A stretch of DNA of 45,572 bases. It comes from Denitromonas ohlonensis (lineage in GTDB: Bacteria > Pseudomonadota > Gammaproteobacteria > Burkholderiales > Rhodocyclaceae). Within the stretch, counting starts at the first letter, position 1. Each line of letters starts with the position of its first letter. Made by a program: the position numbers and the translations under genes. Shown here piece by piece: positions 29,198 through 37,266 of this stretch. Below the pieces are notes generated by a model that made no database searches, was not told where the DNA came from, and was given only the letters and a program-made list of their open reading frames with translations. Location: positions 1 through 45,572 of the forward strand of contig NZ_VMNI01000018.1 of the NCBI RefSeq assembly GCF_007625205.1, read 5' to 3'.

Positions 29198-29914
29198 ATG
29201 ATCAAACAAATGAAAAAGCATCTCATCATGGCGGCCGCCGCTGCCGCACTTAGTGTCTCCGCGTCGGCAGTCATGGCCGATAACCACGGTGACATCACAG
29301 TGACTGGCCAAGGTGACATCCCCTACGTGATCGACGGTCGTAACGTCGTTGCTCGCAGTGGCACCAACCTGTGCTGGCGCACCGGCTACTGGAGCCCGGC
29401 TGCCGCTTCCAGCGTCCTGGCTGGCGAGTTCCCGGTTGGCTGCGGGTGTGATGGCGACATCGTCCCGAAAGACAAGTGCGTAGCCCCGATGGCTGCCGCT
29501 ACCAAGCCGATGGCCGCTCCGGCGCCGGCACCCAAGCCCACTGCAAACAAGGTCAAGCTGGCCGCAGATGCGCTGTTCGACTTCGACAAGGCCGTCCTGA
29601 AAGCAGAAGGCAAAGGCAAGCTGGACAAACTGGCTGCTGAAGCCGGTTCTCTGAAGCTGGAAGTGATCCTGGCTGTTGGTCACACCGACCGTCTGGGTTC
29701 CGCTTCTTACAACCAGAAGCTGTCCGAGAAGCGTGCTGCTGCTGTCAAGCAGTACCTGGTCAGCAAAGGTGTTGAAGCCAACCGTGTTTACACCGAAGGC
29801 AAGGGCGAATCCCAGCCCGTGACCACCAACTGCAACCAGAAGAGCCGCAAGGCCCTGATCGACTGCCTGCAGCCGGATCGTCGCGTTGAAATCGAAGTTA
29901 TCGGCTCCAAGTAA
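29198..29914 (+). CDS. OmpA-family outer membrane protein with C-terminal peptidoglycan-binding domain
   Basis: 238 residues from ATG 29198, preceded by GAGGAACAT. The signal peptide is MIKQMKKHLIMAAAAAALSV followed by SASAVMA. The mature N-terminal part (about 28-100) is short and has Cys in NLCWRTGY, GCGCDG and KDKC, not a full eight-strand barrel. An Ala/Pro hinge (MAAPAPAPKPT) leads to the OmpA C-terminal domain, with ALFDFDKAVLKAEGKGKLDK, VGHTDRLGSASYNQKLSEKR and DRRVEIEV. The domain binds peptidoglycan, so the protein anchors the envelope. Codon use is strongly biased toward common codons, suggesting high expression. A strong terminator follows. Confidence 0.92.
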   Translation: MIKQMKKHLIMAAAAAALSVSASAVMADNHGDITVTGQGDIPYVIDGRNVVARSGTNLCWRTGYWSPAAASSVLAGEFPVGCGCDGDIVPKDKCVAPMAAATKPMAAPAPAPKPTANKVKLAADALFDFDKAVLKAEGKGKLDKLAAEAGSLKLEVILAVGHTDRLGSASYNQKLSEKRAAAVKQYLVSKGVEANRVYTEGKGESQPVTTNCNQKSRKALIDCLQPDRRVEIEVIGSK

Positions 29915-29932
29915 TTCGGCCCGCTTCGACTG

Positions 29933-29965
29933 AAAAAGCCCCGCAACCGCGGGGCTTTTTCTTTT
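29933..29965 (+). terminator. Strong intrinsic terminator of the ompA-family gene
   Basis: AAAAAGCCCCGC and GCGGGGCTTTTT form a 12-bp stem around loop AACC, followed by more T's. It begins 19 bases past the stop codon. Having A- and T-runs on both sides it may act in both directions. Confidence 0.93.
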
Positions 29966-30008
29966 CATGCTATCGTTTCGCCACCCTATATTTCGCAAGC
30001 CTTTCGCC

Positions 30009-30704
30009 ATGAACGCAGACCCCTCCGAACTTCAGAAATTCGGCGACATGGCCCACCACTGGTGGGACCCCGAATCGGAGTTCCGACCGCTCCACGAAAT
30101 CAATCCGCTACGCCTGGACTGGATCGACAGCCTCTTCCCCCTGCAAGGCAAAGTCGTGCTGGATGTCGGTTGTGGCGGCGGCCTGCTCTCCGAAGGCATG
30201 GCAGCGCGTGGCGCCCAAGTCACCGGAATCGACCTGGGCGAAAAAGCGCTCAGCGTCGCCAAACTCCATCTCCACGAATCCGGCCTCAACGTCAACTATC
30301 GGCTCATCAGCGCCGAAGCAATGGCAGTCGAAATGCCCGCCCAGTTCGACGCCGTCACCTGCCTGGAAATGCTCGAGCACGTCCCCGACCCGGCCAGCAT
30401 CGTCAAAGCATGCGCCGCACTCGTCAAACCCGGCGGCCATGTGTTTTTTTCGACGCTCAACCGCAATCCGAAATCCTATCTGCTGTCCGTCATCGGCGCC
30501 GAGTACCTCCTCCGCATGCTCCCGCGGGGCACGCACGACTACGCAAAATTCATCAAACCCTCGGAACTGGCTCGGCACTGTCGATCAAACGACCTGGCGC
30601 TTGGCGAACTGACTGGCCTGACCTACAACCCGCTGACACGCGCCTACGCCCTCAGCAAGGACACCGACGTCAACTACCTGATGCACACCCGGCGCCATGT
30701 TTGA
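30009..30704 (+). CDS. ubiG: Ubiquinone biosynthesis O-methyltransferase
   Basis: 231 residues from ATG 30009 ([20 protein letters not shown]); the upstream in-frame ATG at 29967 lies in the terminator region and is not used. The N-terminal [20 protein letters not shown] is diagnostic for UbiG. The SAM-binding motif [26 protein letters not shown] and the later [12 protein letters not shown] complete the class I methyltransferase. It performs both O-methylations of ubiquinone synthesis at the inner membrane. The end overlaps gph by 8 bases, a common ubiG-gph pairing. Confidence 0.96.
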   Translation: MNADPSELQKFGDMAHHWWDPESEFRPLHEINPLRLDWIDSLFPLQGKVVLDVGCGGGLLSEGMAARGAQVTGIDLGEKALSVAKLHLHESGLNVNYRLISAEAMAVEMPAQFDAVTCLEMLEHVPDPASIVKACAALVKPGGHVFFSTLNRNPKSYLLSVIGAEYLLRMLPRGTHDYAKFIKPSELARHCRSNDLALGELTGLTYNPLTRAYALSKDTDVNYLMHTRRHV

Positions 30705-31356
30705 GGCCGTCCTGTTCGACCTCGACGGCACATTTGCCGATACGGCGCCCGATCTCGGGGGCGCACTCAACGTACTGCTGGCCGAAGACGGCCTGCCAGC
30801 ACTGCCACTCGCGACACTCCGACCCCACACTTCATCCGGCACCCGGGGCATGCTGCGCATCGGTTACGGCGTCACACCTGATTCCAACCAATTCCCCGAA
30901 CTGGCGAAGCGCTTCCTGACCCACTACGCCAACGCCCTGTGTGTCGGGTCCAGACTCTTCCCTGGCATCGAAACACTCATCTGCGCCCTTGAAGCCGCGG
31001 GTACGCCATGGGGCATCGTCACAAACAAACCCAGGCGCTTCACCGAGCCGCTCGTCAATGCACTCCCGCTGGGATCGCGCGCAGCCTGCGTTGTCAGTGG
31101 CGACACCACCCCAAACCCCAAACCCGCCCCGGACAGCCTCCTGTTTGCCTGCCAGGCGCTGAACGTCTCCCCCGCCAGAACCCTCTACGTCGGTGACGAC
31201 CTGCGAGACATCACCGCCGGAAAAGCCGCCGGCATGCCCACGGCCGCCGCCAATTGGGGGTATCTGGGGGTCGACCACCCGATCGAAACATGGGGCGCCG
31301 ACTGGATTGTCGACACGCCCGAGGCGCTACTTCACGTCCGCCTTCAAAACTCATGA
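30697..31356 (+). CDS. gph: Phosphoglycolate phosphatase-like HAD hydrolase
   Basis: 219 residues. HAD motifs: I in [20 protein letters not shown] (nucleophile Asp and acid/base Asp), II around [13 protein letters not shown] Lys in [10 protein letters not shown] and IV in [18 protein letters not shown]. The DLDGT-x-x-DTAPD pattern and the tight link to ubiG fit Gph-type phosphatases that remove 2-phosphoglycolate; the real substrate could differ. It overlaps ubiG by 8 bases and is probably translated by coupling. Confidence 0.9.
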   Translation: MFEAVLFDLDGTFADTAPDLGGALNVLLAEDGLPALPLATLRPHTSSGTRGMLRIGYGVTPDSNQFPELAKRFLTHYANALCVGSRLFPGIETLICALEAAGTPWGIVTNKPRRFTEPLVNALPLGSRAACVVSGDTTPNPKPAPDSLLFACQALNVSPARTLYVGDDLRDITAGKAAGMPTAAANWGYLGVDHPIETWGADWIVDTPEALLHVRLQNS

Positions 31357-31360
31357 TAGA

Positions 31361-31390
31361 CTGCAAGGGCTTGAAGTCAGGGGCTATAGT
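31361..31390 (+). promoter_or_regulatory. Likely promoter of ssrA
   Basis: TATAGT (31385-31390) is a good -10 box, with CTGCAA (31361-31366) 18 bases upstream as a weak -35. The -10 lies within the near-palindrome GGGGCTATAGTCCCC (31380-31394). The mature tmRNA begins about 18 bases downstream, leaving a short precursor leader. Confidence 0.5.
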
Positions 31391-31408
31391 CCCCATGTAG
31401 CACTTCAA

Positions 31409-31784
31409 GGGGCCGACTTGGCTTCGACGTGGGTCGCAAAGCAATTGAGTGCATACCGAGGTCCAGTTACCTCGTAAATCAGCTGGAAACAAACTAAACG
31501 CCAACGACAAGCGTTTCGCACTCGCCGCTTAATCCCGGTGGGCGCTGCCCCGACAGGTTCCTGGGTCGGATGATGGGGTGAAAATCCCGTCTTGCAGTGT
31601 CATTTACAGGAACTCGTGGATGCGTCGGGTTACTTGGCGCATCTCCTAAAACCAAGGTAACTCGTTGCGGGACGGCCCGTCCGTCGGCCAACCCCCGTGA
31701 TTAAATCCAAATAGACGGGACAAGTATGTAGAGCTCATTGTGGAGGGCTTGCGGACGGGGGTTCGATTCCCCCCGGCTCCACCA
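31409..31784 (+). ncRNA. ssrA: Transfer-messenger RNA (tmRNA), one-piece
   Basis: 376 bases. The 5' end GGGGCCGACTTGGCTTCGAC matches the conserved tmRNA start, and its GGGGCCG pairs with the 3' CGGCTCC, followed by ACCA (31781-31784). The T-arm GGTTCGATTCC is close to the 3' end. The tag reading frame at 31500-31532 encodes ANDKRFALAA followed by TAA; the ALAA end is the protease signal. The usual betaproteobacterial tag is ANDERFALAA or close to it, so the Lys at position 4 is a small change. It rescues stalled ribosomes with SmpB (gene not in the window). A strong terminator follows. Confidence 0.97.
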
Positions 31785-31815
31785 ACACAGGGGTCCGAAA
31801 GGGCCCTGAAAGAAG

Positions 31816-31850
31816 GCCAGAACGCTCAGTCGGGCGTTCTGGCTTTTTTT
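31816..31850 (+). terminator. Intrinsic terminator of ssrA
   Basis: GCCAGAACGC (31816-31825) and GCGTTCTGGC (31834-31843) form a perfect 10-bp stem around an 8-base loop, followed by TTTTTTT. It lies 32 bases past the tmRNA CCA end. Confidence 0.94.
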
Positions 31851-31905
31851 ATTTTCAAGACCAGTTTGAACCACGAATCTATCTCCAAGCCCGTCCGCCG
31901 ATAAC

Positions 31906-31942
31906 CAAAAAAACAAGGCCCGATCATTCGATACGGGCCTTG
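31906..31942 (-). terminator. Intrinsic terminator of the uehA transcript
   Basis: CAAGGCCCG (31914-31922) pairs with CGGGCCTTG (31934-31942). On the minus strand the stem is followed by a T-run (plus-strand A's at 31907-31913). It lies about 100 bases beyond the uehA stop and is the only terminator available for that gene. Positions 31943-32041 hold no gene or clear signal. Confidence 0.85.
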
Positions 31943-32041
31943 TGCTTTGCAGATCTGGCGACGGACATCAGTCAGGCGTTGGGAGTGTTGCGCTCACTCC
32001 AGCCGGGCGATTGACATGCCCTGGCGCCTCGCAACGGACGC

Positions 32042-33064
32042 TTACTTCGATGCCGCGGCAACGTCCGCCTGAAGTTGCTCAAGGATTTTCCCGCTACGCC
32101 CCCCCACCATTTCAACCAGTTTAGCGTTCAAGGGTTTCACGCGCTTGCGAAACACTTCGCGCTCCGCGTCGGTCAAACGGATGACCGTAAGCTTCGGATT
32201 ATCCTTCTGCATTTTCGCTAGCGCAGCGGCGTTCTTCTCCTTCTGTTTGGCCAGGATGAAGGTTTGCAATTGCTCGCGCACCTCGTTGAGCATGGTTTTG
32301 TCTTGTTCGCTCAAACCGTTCCAGAAGTCAGCATTGGCCACCACCGTGGTGGTGTACTCGACATCGCCCGTATAGATCAAATGGGTGGTCACTTCATGGA
32401 ACTTGGCGCTCTCGATGAAGAACGGCGGATTGACCTGCGCTTGAATCACGTTCATCTGCAGGCCGCTGTAAATCTCGCCCCAAGGCAACGCAACCGGGTT
32501 GGCACCATACAGCTTGAACTGCTCGATGAGAATTGGCGAAGTCATTACACGAAACTTCACGTCACTCAGATCTTCCGGTGTGCGTACGGCTTTTTTGGTC
32601 GTCCACACCATCTCGCCTTCAGGATAGACGGTGAACAGCTTGAGACCTTTGCTCGCGAAGTCCTTTGCCAGCGAGTCATAGAGCGCCGGACTGCTCGAAA
32701 GCACTTTACCCTTTGCGGCATCAGACTCCGGCAGCAAATACGGCAGACTGAGCACCTGAACCTCAGGCACGAAAGTCCCCAGGTGTCCCGGTGAGGCGTT
32801 GGAGAACTGGATCGCCCCGCCCGCCGTCAGTTCGGTCAGGTCATTTTCGTTACCCAGCTGACCATAGGTGTACACCGTCACGGTAGTCTTGCCGCCGGTG
32901 CGCTCCTCGATGAGGCGCTTGAACTCTTCCGCGTAAAGCGTCTGGACGTCGCCCGGGCTCTCCTCGACGGCAAACTTCCATTCGGCGGCGCTGGCGCTGC
33001 TTATCGCCGCCAGCGCCAGCGTGGCGCCACAAAGCAGGGTCTTGAATTTTCCGGTGAATGCCAT
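32042..33064 (-). CDS. uehA: TRAP transporter solute-binding protein for ectoine/5-hydroxyectoine (UehA/TeaA-like)
   Basis: 340 residues. The signal peptide is MAFTGKFKTLLCGATLALAA plus ISSASA, with cleavage probably before AEWKF. The mature start WKFAVEESPGDVQTLYAEEF resembles the ectoine-binding protein TeaA of Halomonas (remembered start W-x-Y/F-A-x-EE-x-x-GDVQ). The region KFRVMTSPILIEQFKLYG, then ALPWGEIYSGLQ and NPPFFIES, holds the arginine and aromatic residues expected to cradle the ligand. It delivers ectoines to UehB-UehC. It runs on the minus strand, divergent from uehB, whereas the three genes usually lie together in one direction. AAGGAGA precedes the ATG. An EnuR-type motif lies about 100 bases upstream. 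Confidence 0.88.
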   Translation of the reverse strand: MAFTGKFKTLLCGATLALAAISSASAAEWKFAVEESPGDVQTLYAEEFKRLIEERTGGKTTVTVYTYGQLGNENDLTELTAGGAIQFSNASPGHLGTFVPEVQVLSLPYLLPESDAAKGKVLSSSPALYDSLAKDFASKGLKLFTVYPEGEMVWTTKKAVRTPEDLSDVKFRVMTSPILIEQFKLYGANPVALPWGEIYSGLQMNVIQAQVNPPFFIESAKFHEVTTHLIYTGDVEYTTTVVANADFWNGLSEQDKTMLNEVREQLQTFILAKQKEKNAAALAKMQKDNPKLTVIRLTDAEREVFRKRVKPLNAKLVEMVGGRSGKILEQLQADVAAASK

Positions 33065-33165
33065 GGTGGGTGTCTCCTTCCTCGTTATCAGGCAGTCTGT
33101 CGGTCAGCCACGATTTGCTGCATGGCGACTCGAAGTCCAGATTACAACGTCGCGATACGACGCCG

Positions 33166-33187
33166 AATGCACTAGAACAATACAAAG
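33166..33187 (+). promoter_or_regulatory. Candidate EnuR operator upstream of uehA
   Basis: The sequence begins AATGCACTAGAACAA and continues TACAAAG. It matches the site before eutC (38699-38720) at 19 of 22 positions and shares CTAGAACAATA with the inverted copy near uehB. It lies 102 bases before the uehA start. The three occurrences in front of three transport or catabolic units of one regulated pathway are the evidence; binding by EnuR is inference. Confidence 0.65.
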
Positions 33188-33344
33188 TGCAGACAACGCA
33201 CCCCGCTCTCCGGCCTCCGCTGTCCAGCGCCCTCCGCCGGTCACGCGCCGGATTTCCTGACCGTGTGAGGCGCGTGCCTCGCGCTGGGGCCGCCATGAAG
33301 CCGGAAAATTGCTGCAGGGCGATGGCGATTTTGACCCGGAACAA

Positions 33345-33362
33345 TATTGTTCTAGAGCAATC
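33345..33362 (-). promoter_or_regulatory. Candidate EnuR operator upstream of uehB
   Basis: Read on the minus strand it is GATTGCTCTAGAACAATA, matching the uehA-side site (GAATGCACTAGAACAATA) at 16 of 18 positions. It overlaps the palindrome GAACAATATTGTTC and a possible -10 region, about 100 bases before uehB, a position suited to repression. Confidence 0.6.
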
Positions 33363-33463
33363 TGGCGCACTTTCACATGCCGCTAGACTGCTCAGGTCAC
33401 AAAAACAAAAAGCGATGTGACCGCCAGTAGTACCCGCAGCTCAACGCCGAAGGAGGAATACCC

Positions 33464-34033
33464 ATGGACTCAATGTCCGAAGGCGGCATCGTGTTGCGCG
33501 GCGCGCGCCGAGTCGATCGCGCGCTCGCCCGCCTCGAAAAAATACTGCTAGCCGGCGCGGTCATCCTGATGGCCGTCAATACCATCGGCAATGTGGTCGT
33601 CCGGCTGGGCTTCAGCTCCAGCCTGTTCTTTGCTGAAGAGCTTAACCAGTTCCTCATCGTCCTCGTCACCTTCGTCGGCACCAGCGCAGCCGCTCGCCAG
33701 GGGCGGCACATCCGCATGTCGGCGCTCACCGACATGCTGCCGCTCAAATACCGCCGCTGGATGTTCGCCTTCATCCAGTCAACCACGGCGATCGTCCTGG
33801 CCGCCCTGGCGTGGTACGCGGCCACCTACATCCTGCGCGTTCAGGGCCTGGGCCGGGTGACACCGGCCATGCAGGTGCCGATGTGGATCACCCTGGTCTG
33901 GCTGCCGCTCGGCCTCGGTATTGCCGCATTGCAGTTCGTACTCGCCTCTGCCGCCAACCTGCGCAGCAAGGACGACGCCTACCTCGCAGCCAATGTGCGT
34001 GAGCAGGACGACGTCGACATGCCCACCGTCTGA
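33464..34033 (+). CDS. uehB: TRAP transporter small permease subunit (DctQ family)
   Basis: 189 residues with a strong ribosome site GAAGGAGG before the ATG. Four membrane helices are visible: LLAGAVILMAVNTIGNVVVR, FFAEELNQFLIVLVTFVGTS, FAFIQSTTAIVLAALAWYAA and ITLVWLPLGLGIAALQFVLA. The region AARQGRHIRMSALTDMLP between helices 2 and 3 is typical of DctQ. It forms the membrane part with UehC and uses a sodium or proton gradient. It lies 11 bases before uehC. Confidence 0.9.
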   Translation: MDSMSEGGIVLRGARRVDRALARLEKILLAGAVILMAVNTIGNVVVRLGFSSSLFFAEELNQFLIVLVTFVGTSAAARQGRHIRMSALTDMLPLKYRRWMFAFIQSTTAIVLAALAWYAATYILRVQGLGRVTPAMQVPMWITLVWLPLGLGIAALQFVLASAANLRSKDDAYLAANVREQDDVDMPTV

Positions 34034-34044
34034 GGAACACGACA

Positions 34045-35325
34045 ATGGCTCTCACGATTATTCTCGTCATGCTGGTCCTGCTGCTGCTCGGCTATCCGAT
34101 GCTCGTCCCGATGCTGGTGGCGACCTTCGTCGGCTTCTTCGTCTACTTCCCGATGCTCAAGTCGGACATCATCGTTCAGCAGATGATCAGCGGCATCAGC
34201 CCGGTGGCACTGATCACCGTGCCCATGTTCATTCTCGCCGCCGACATCGTCACCCGCGGGCATACTGCCAACCGGCTGCTCGATCTGGCGATGACCTTCT
34301 TCGGCCATGTGAAGGGCGGCCTGGCGGTCACCACCGCCGTGGCGTGCACCCTGTTCGGTGCGATTTCCGGCTCCACTCAAGCCACCGTGGTGGCCATCGG
34401 CGGCCCGATCCGCCCGCGCATGCTGCAGGCGGGCTACGACGACCGCTTCACCACCGCGCTGATCATCAACGCCTCCGACATCGCCTTCCTGATCCCGCCC
34501 AGCATCGGCATGATCGTCTTCGGCATCGTCGGCAAGGTGTCGATCGGCGAGCTGTTCCTTGCCGGCATCGGGCCGGGCCTGCTGATCCTGGTGCTGTTCA
34601 GCGCCTACTCGGTGTGGTACGCATGGCATCACAAGATTCCGCTGGCCCCGCGCATCGGCTGGGCCGACCGCCTTCGCGCCTCGCGCAAGGCAGTGCTCGC
34701 ACTGATGTTCCCGGTACTGATCATCGGCGGGCTGTATGCCGGCTACTTCAGCCCCACCGAGGTGGCCGCCATCGCGGTGCTCTACGCCTTCATCCTCGAG
34801 GTGTGCATCTACCGCGCGGTCAAGCTCAAGGACATCCCGCGCATCGCCTACTCCACCGGCCTGATCACCGGCATCGTGTTCGTGCTGGTCGGCACTGGCG
34901 CGGCCTTTTCGTGGATCATCTCCTTCGCCCAGCTGCCGCAGCAACTGATCGCCTCGATCGGTCTGGCCGACGCCGGCCCCTACACCATCCTGTTCGTGAT
35001 CTCGCTGTCCTTCTTCATCGGTTGCATGTTTGTGGACCCGATCGTGGTGACGCTCATCCTCACACCGATCTTCATGCCGCTGGTCAATGCCGCGGGCATC
35101 GATCCGGTGCTGGTCGGCACGCTGGTCACGTTGCAGATGGCCATCGGCTCGTGCACGCCGCCCTTCGGCTGCGACATCTTCACGGCCTGCGCAATCTTCC
35201 GCAAACCCTACCTTGAGGTGATCGCCGGCACGCCGCCGTTCATCATCATCCTACTGTTCGCCACCCTGCTGCTGGTGCTGGTGCCCGACATCGCGCTGCT
35301 GTTGCCACGGCTCGCCTTCCACTGA
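34045..35325 (+). CDS. uehC: TRAP transporter large permease subunit (DctM family)
   Basis: 426 residues, about twelve membrane helices. It opens MALTIILVMLVLLLLGYPML. DctM features include MISGISPVALITVPMFILAA, the glycine-rich FGAISGSTQATVVAIGG, and FLIPPSIGMIVFGIVGKVSI. It forms the ion-coupled channel for ectoines with UehB. GAGGAA precedes the start. Its TGA stop (35323-35325) lies inside the left target duplication of the inserted element at 35327-35479, so the insertion left the protein intact. Confidence 0.92.
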   Translation: MALTIILVMLVLLLLGYPMLVPMLVATFVGFFVYFPMLKSDIIVQQMISGISPVALITVPMFILAADIVTRGHTANRLLDLAMTFFGHVKGGLAVTTAVACTLFGAISGSTQATVVAIGGPIRPRMLQAGYDDRFTTALIINASDIAFLIPPSIGMIVFGIVGKVSIGELFLAGIGPGLLILVLFSAYSVWYAWHHKIPLAPRIGWADRLRASRKAVLALMFPVLIIGGLYAGYFSPTEVAAIAVLYAFILEVCIYRAVKLKDIPRIAYSTGLITGIVFVLVGTGAAFSWIISFAQLPQQLIASIGLADAGPYTILFVISLSFFIGCMFVDPIVVTLILTPIFMPLVNAAGIDPVLVGTLVTLQMAIGSCTPPFGCDIFTACAIFRKPYLEVIAGTPPFIIILLFATLLLVLVPDIALLLPRLAFH

Positions 35326-35326
35326 G

Positions 35327-35479
35327 AACGTGTGAAGAGATCGTTGCGAGCAGGACCGAGTGCAAGGCCGCATTTGGCAACTGCGCGAGCGAACGACGAG
35401 ACATATCAAATAGATAGGCGAGGAGTGAGCAAGTGAGCAACACAGCAAACGGCACGCACAGTAGATTTATTCACACGTT
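35327..35479. mobile_element. MITE-like insertion between uehC and eutA
   Basis: A 153-base element with perfect 10-base inverted ends AACGTGTGAA (35327-35336) and TTCACACGTT (35470-35479), extending to 14 of 16 matching bases. It is flanked by a direct repeat CTGAG (35322-35326 and 35480-35484), a 5-base target duplication. No coding frame of substance lies inside. Removing the element and one CTGAG restores a gap of about 14 bases between the uehC stop and the TTG of eutA, as expected for an operon. The size, ends and duplication fit a non-autonomous miniature element moved by an unseen transposase. The family was not recognised. Confidence 0.75.
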
Positions 35480-35497
35480 CTGAGCCCGGAGCCCGAA

Positions 35498-36262
35498 TTG
35501 AGAATCGACATCCTCCCGCACCACGACCCGATGACACCGCCCGAGCAGGCGCGGATCGGCCTGCTGGCGCTGGCCACCGACCTGTGCAGCGAGGCCGACC
35601 TGCGCCGCATGCTGCCCGACACGGTCGGCCTCTACAGCAACCGGGTGCGTCACGAAAACCCGATGAGCCTCGAGGCGCTGCGCCGCGTCGCCGACGACTT
35701 GCCCCGTGCCGGCCGAGACCTGCTACCCGGGCTCGCGCTCGATGTGGTGGTGTATGGCTGCACCTCAGGCACCATCGCCCTGGGCGAGGCCGAAACGCTG
35801 GCGATGATCGCCCGCGCGCGGCCTTGCCGCCACCAGACCACGCCGGTCACCGCCAGCCTGGCGGCGCTCGCTCACCTGGGCGCGAAGCGGGTGTCGATCC
35901 TCACGCCCTACCGCGCCGAGGTCAATCGCGCGCTGGGCGAGTACTACGCCAGCCGCGGCCTTGAGGTGCTCAACGTCTCGGGCCTGGACATGGACGACGA
36001 CTACGCCATGACCGCGCTGCACCCCGACACGCTGGTGGATGCCGGCGTCGCGGCGATGGCCGACGACGCCGACGCGCTGTTCATCTCATGCACGGCACTG
36101 CGCTCGAGCCGTGCCGTCGAGCGGCTCGAGGCGAAACTCGGCCGCCCGGTGGTCACCAGCAATCAGGCCATCGCCTGGCATGCGCTGCATCTCACCGGCC
36201 AGGGCGCCGGCGCAGTGGCGCCGGGTCGCCTGTTTCGAACCCTCGCACAAGGTGCCTCATGA
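35498..36262 (+). CDS. eutA: Ectoine utilization protein EutA (Asp/Glu racemase/maleate isomerase-like)
   Basis: 254 residues from TTG 35498, chosen because GGAG lies 6 bases upstream; ATG 35531 would give 243. It belongs to the Asp/Glu racemase-like superfamily: the two catalytic cysteines lie in VVVYGCTSGTIALG (about residue 88) and ALFISCTALRSSRAVERLEA (about 195). The N-terminal IGLLALATDLCSEADLRRML and the LTPYRAEVNRALGEYYASRG region fit EutA. EutA, EutB and EutC are thought to convert hydroxyectoine-derived intermediates toward the ectoine route, possibly by changing stereochemistry. The stop overlaps eutB as ATGA. Confidence 0.88.
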   Translation: MRIDILPHHDPMTPPEQARIGLLALATDLCSEADLRRMLPDTVGLYSNRVRHENPMSLEALRRVADDLPRAGRDLLPGLALDVVVYGCTSGTIALGEAETLAMIARARPCRHQTTPVTASLAALAHLGAKRVSILTPYRAEVNRALGEYYASRGLEVLNVSGLDMDDDYAMTALHPDTLVDAGVAAMADDADALFISCTALRSSRAVERLEAKLGRPVVTSNQAIAWHALHLTGQGAGAVAPGRLFRTLAQGAS

Positions 36263-37233
36263 CCGACGATATCCGCCCCATCGACATCTACCGCGCCCGC
36301 CACCGGCTGCGCGGCCACATACTGCACACCCAACTGGTCCGCTCGCCCAGCCTCTCGGAACACACCGGCGGCGAGGTGCATCTCAAGCTCGAATGTCGCC
36401 AGATCACCGGCAGCTTCAAGCTGCGCGGCGCCACCAACGCGCTGCTCTGCCTGGATGACGACGCCCGTGCCCGTGGCGTGATCGCCGTGTCCACCGGCAA
36501 CCACGGCCGCGCGCTGGCCTATGCCGCGCATCAGCTCGGGGTGCGCGCGGTGATCTGCATGTCGAAGCTGGTGCCATCCAACAAGGTCGAGGCGATCCGC
36601 GCGCTCGGCGCCGAGGTGCATATCGTCGGCAACAGCCAGGACGAGGCCGAGGTCGAGGTGGCCCGCCTGATCCGCGACGAGGGCCTGACGCTGCTGCCGC
36701 CCTTCGACCACCCCGACATCATCGCCGGCCAGGGCACCGTCGGCCTCGAACTGCTCGACGATCTGCCAGGCCTCGACACCGTGCTGGTGCCGCTGTCCGG
36801 CGGCGGGCTGCTGGCCGGCGTGGCGCTGGCGCTCAAGCGCGCGTCACCGCAGATCCGCGTGATCGGCGTCACCATGGAGCGCGGCTGCGCCATGCATGCG
36901 AGTCTGGCCGCCGGCAAGCCGGTGCAGGTCGAGGAGCTCGAAACGCTGGCCGACTCGCTCGGCGGCGGCATTGGTCTGGACAACCGCTACACTTTCCGGA
37001 TGGCGCAGACGCTGGTGGACGATGTGGTGCTGGTCACCGAGGAAGACATCGCCGCGGCCATCCGTCATGCTTACACCAAGGAACAGATCATCATCGAAGG
37101 CAGTGGCTCGGTCGGTATCGCCGCCCTGCTCTCAGGACGCCTCAAGACCACCGGCACGACGGCCATCCTGGTCAGCGGCGCGAACATCGACATGGCGCTC
37201 CACCGCCGCATCGTGTGCGGCATGGAGACCTGA
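36259..37233 (+). CDS. eutB: Hydroxyectoine utilization dehydratase EutB
   Basis: 324 residues from ATG 36259, overlapping the eutA stop by 4 bases. It is a fold-type II PLP enzyme of the threonine dehydratase type: the PLP lysine is in RQITGSFKLRGATNAL, then VSTGNHGRALAYAAHQLGV, the phosphate-binding VLVPLSGGGLLAGVALALKR, and a C-terminal SGSVGIAALL. The regulatory ACT domain of IlvA is absent. In eut clusters it is the dehydratase acting on the hydroxylated intermediate from 5-hydroxyectoine. Context with eutA, eutC, doeA and doeB makes EutB much more likely than a general threonine dehydratase. Confidence 0.88.
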   Translation: MTDDIRPIDIYRARHRLRGHILHTQLVRSPSLSEHTGGEVHLKLECRQITGSFKLRGATNALLCLDDDARARGVIAVSTGNHGRALAYAAHQLGVRAVICMSKLVPSNKVEAIRALGAEVHIVGNSQDEAEVEVARLIRDEGLTLLPPFDHPDIIAGQGTVGLELLDDLPGLDTVLVPLSGGGLLAGVALALKRASPQIRVIGVTMERGCAMHASLAAGKPVQVEELETLADSLGGGIGLDNRYTFRMAQTLVDDVVLVTEEDIAAAIRHAYTKEQIIIEGSGSVGIAALLSGRLKTTGTTAILVSGANIDMALHRRIVCGMET

Positions 37234-37266
37234 ACGACCAGCCCCTTCGGTCCGGGAGTCATCGGT

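Larger units (their letters stand above)
33065..33463. promoter_or_regulatory. 399-base divergent control region between uehA and uehB
   Basis: No convincing gene lies here. The region holds two copies of a shared motif in opposite orientation (33166-33187 plus strand, 33345-33362 minus strand), listed separately. A perfect 14-base palindrome GAACAATATTGTTC lies at 33339-33352. A possible -35 box TTGACC at 33331-33336 lies 16 bases before TAGAGC (33353-33358), so the second motif would overlap a promoter reading toward uehB. The two motif copies have the same orientation relative to the gene each would control. Confidence 0.65.

Noticed and set aside
31701-31916. A minus-strand frame over the 3' end of ssrA
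   Set aside because: It reads the complement of the tmRNA and its terminator; the RNA gene explains the sequence.
33058-33420. A 120-codon plus-strand frame in the uehA-uehB gap
   Set aside because: No ribosome site or domain, and it covers the conserved regulatory motifs; treated as non-coding control DNA.
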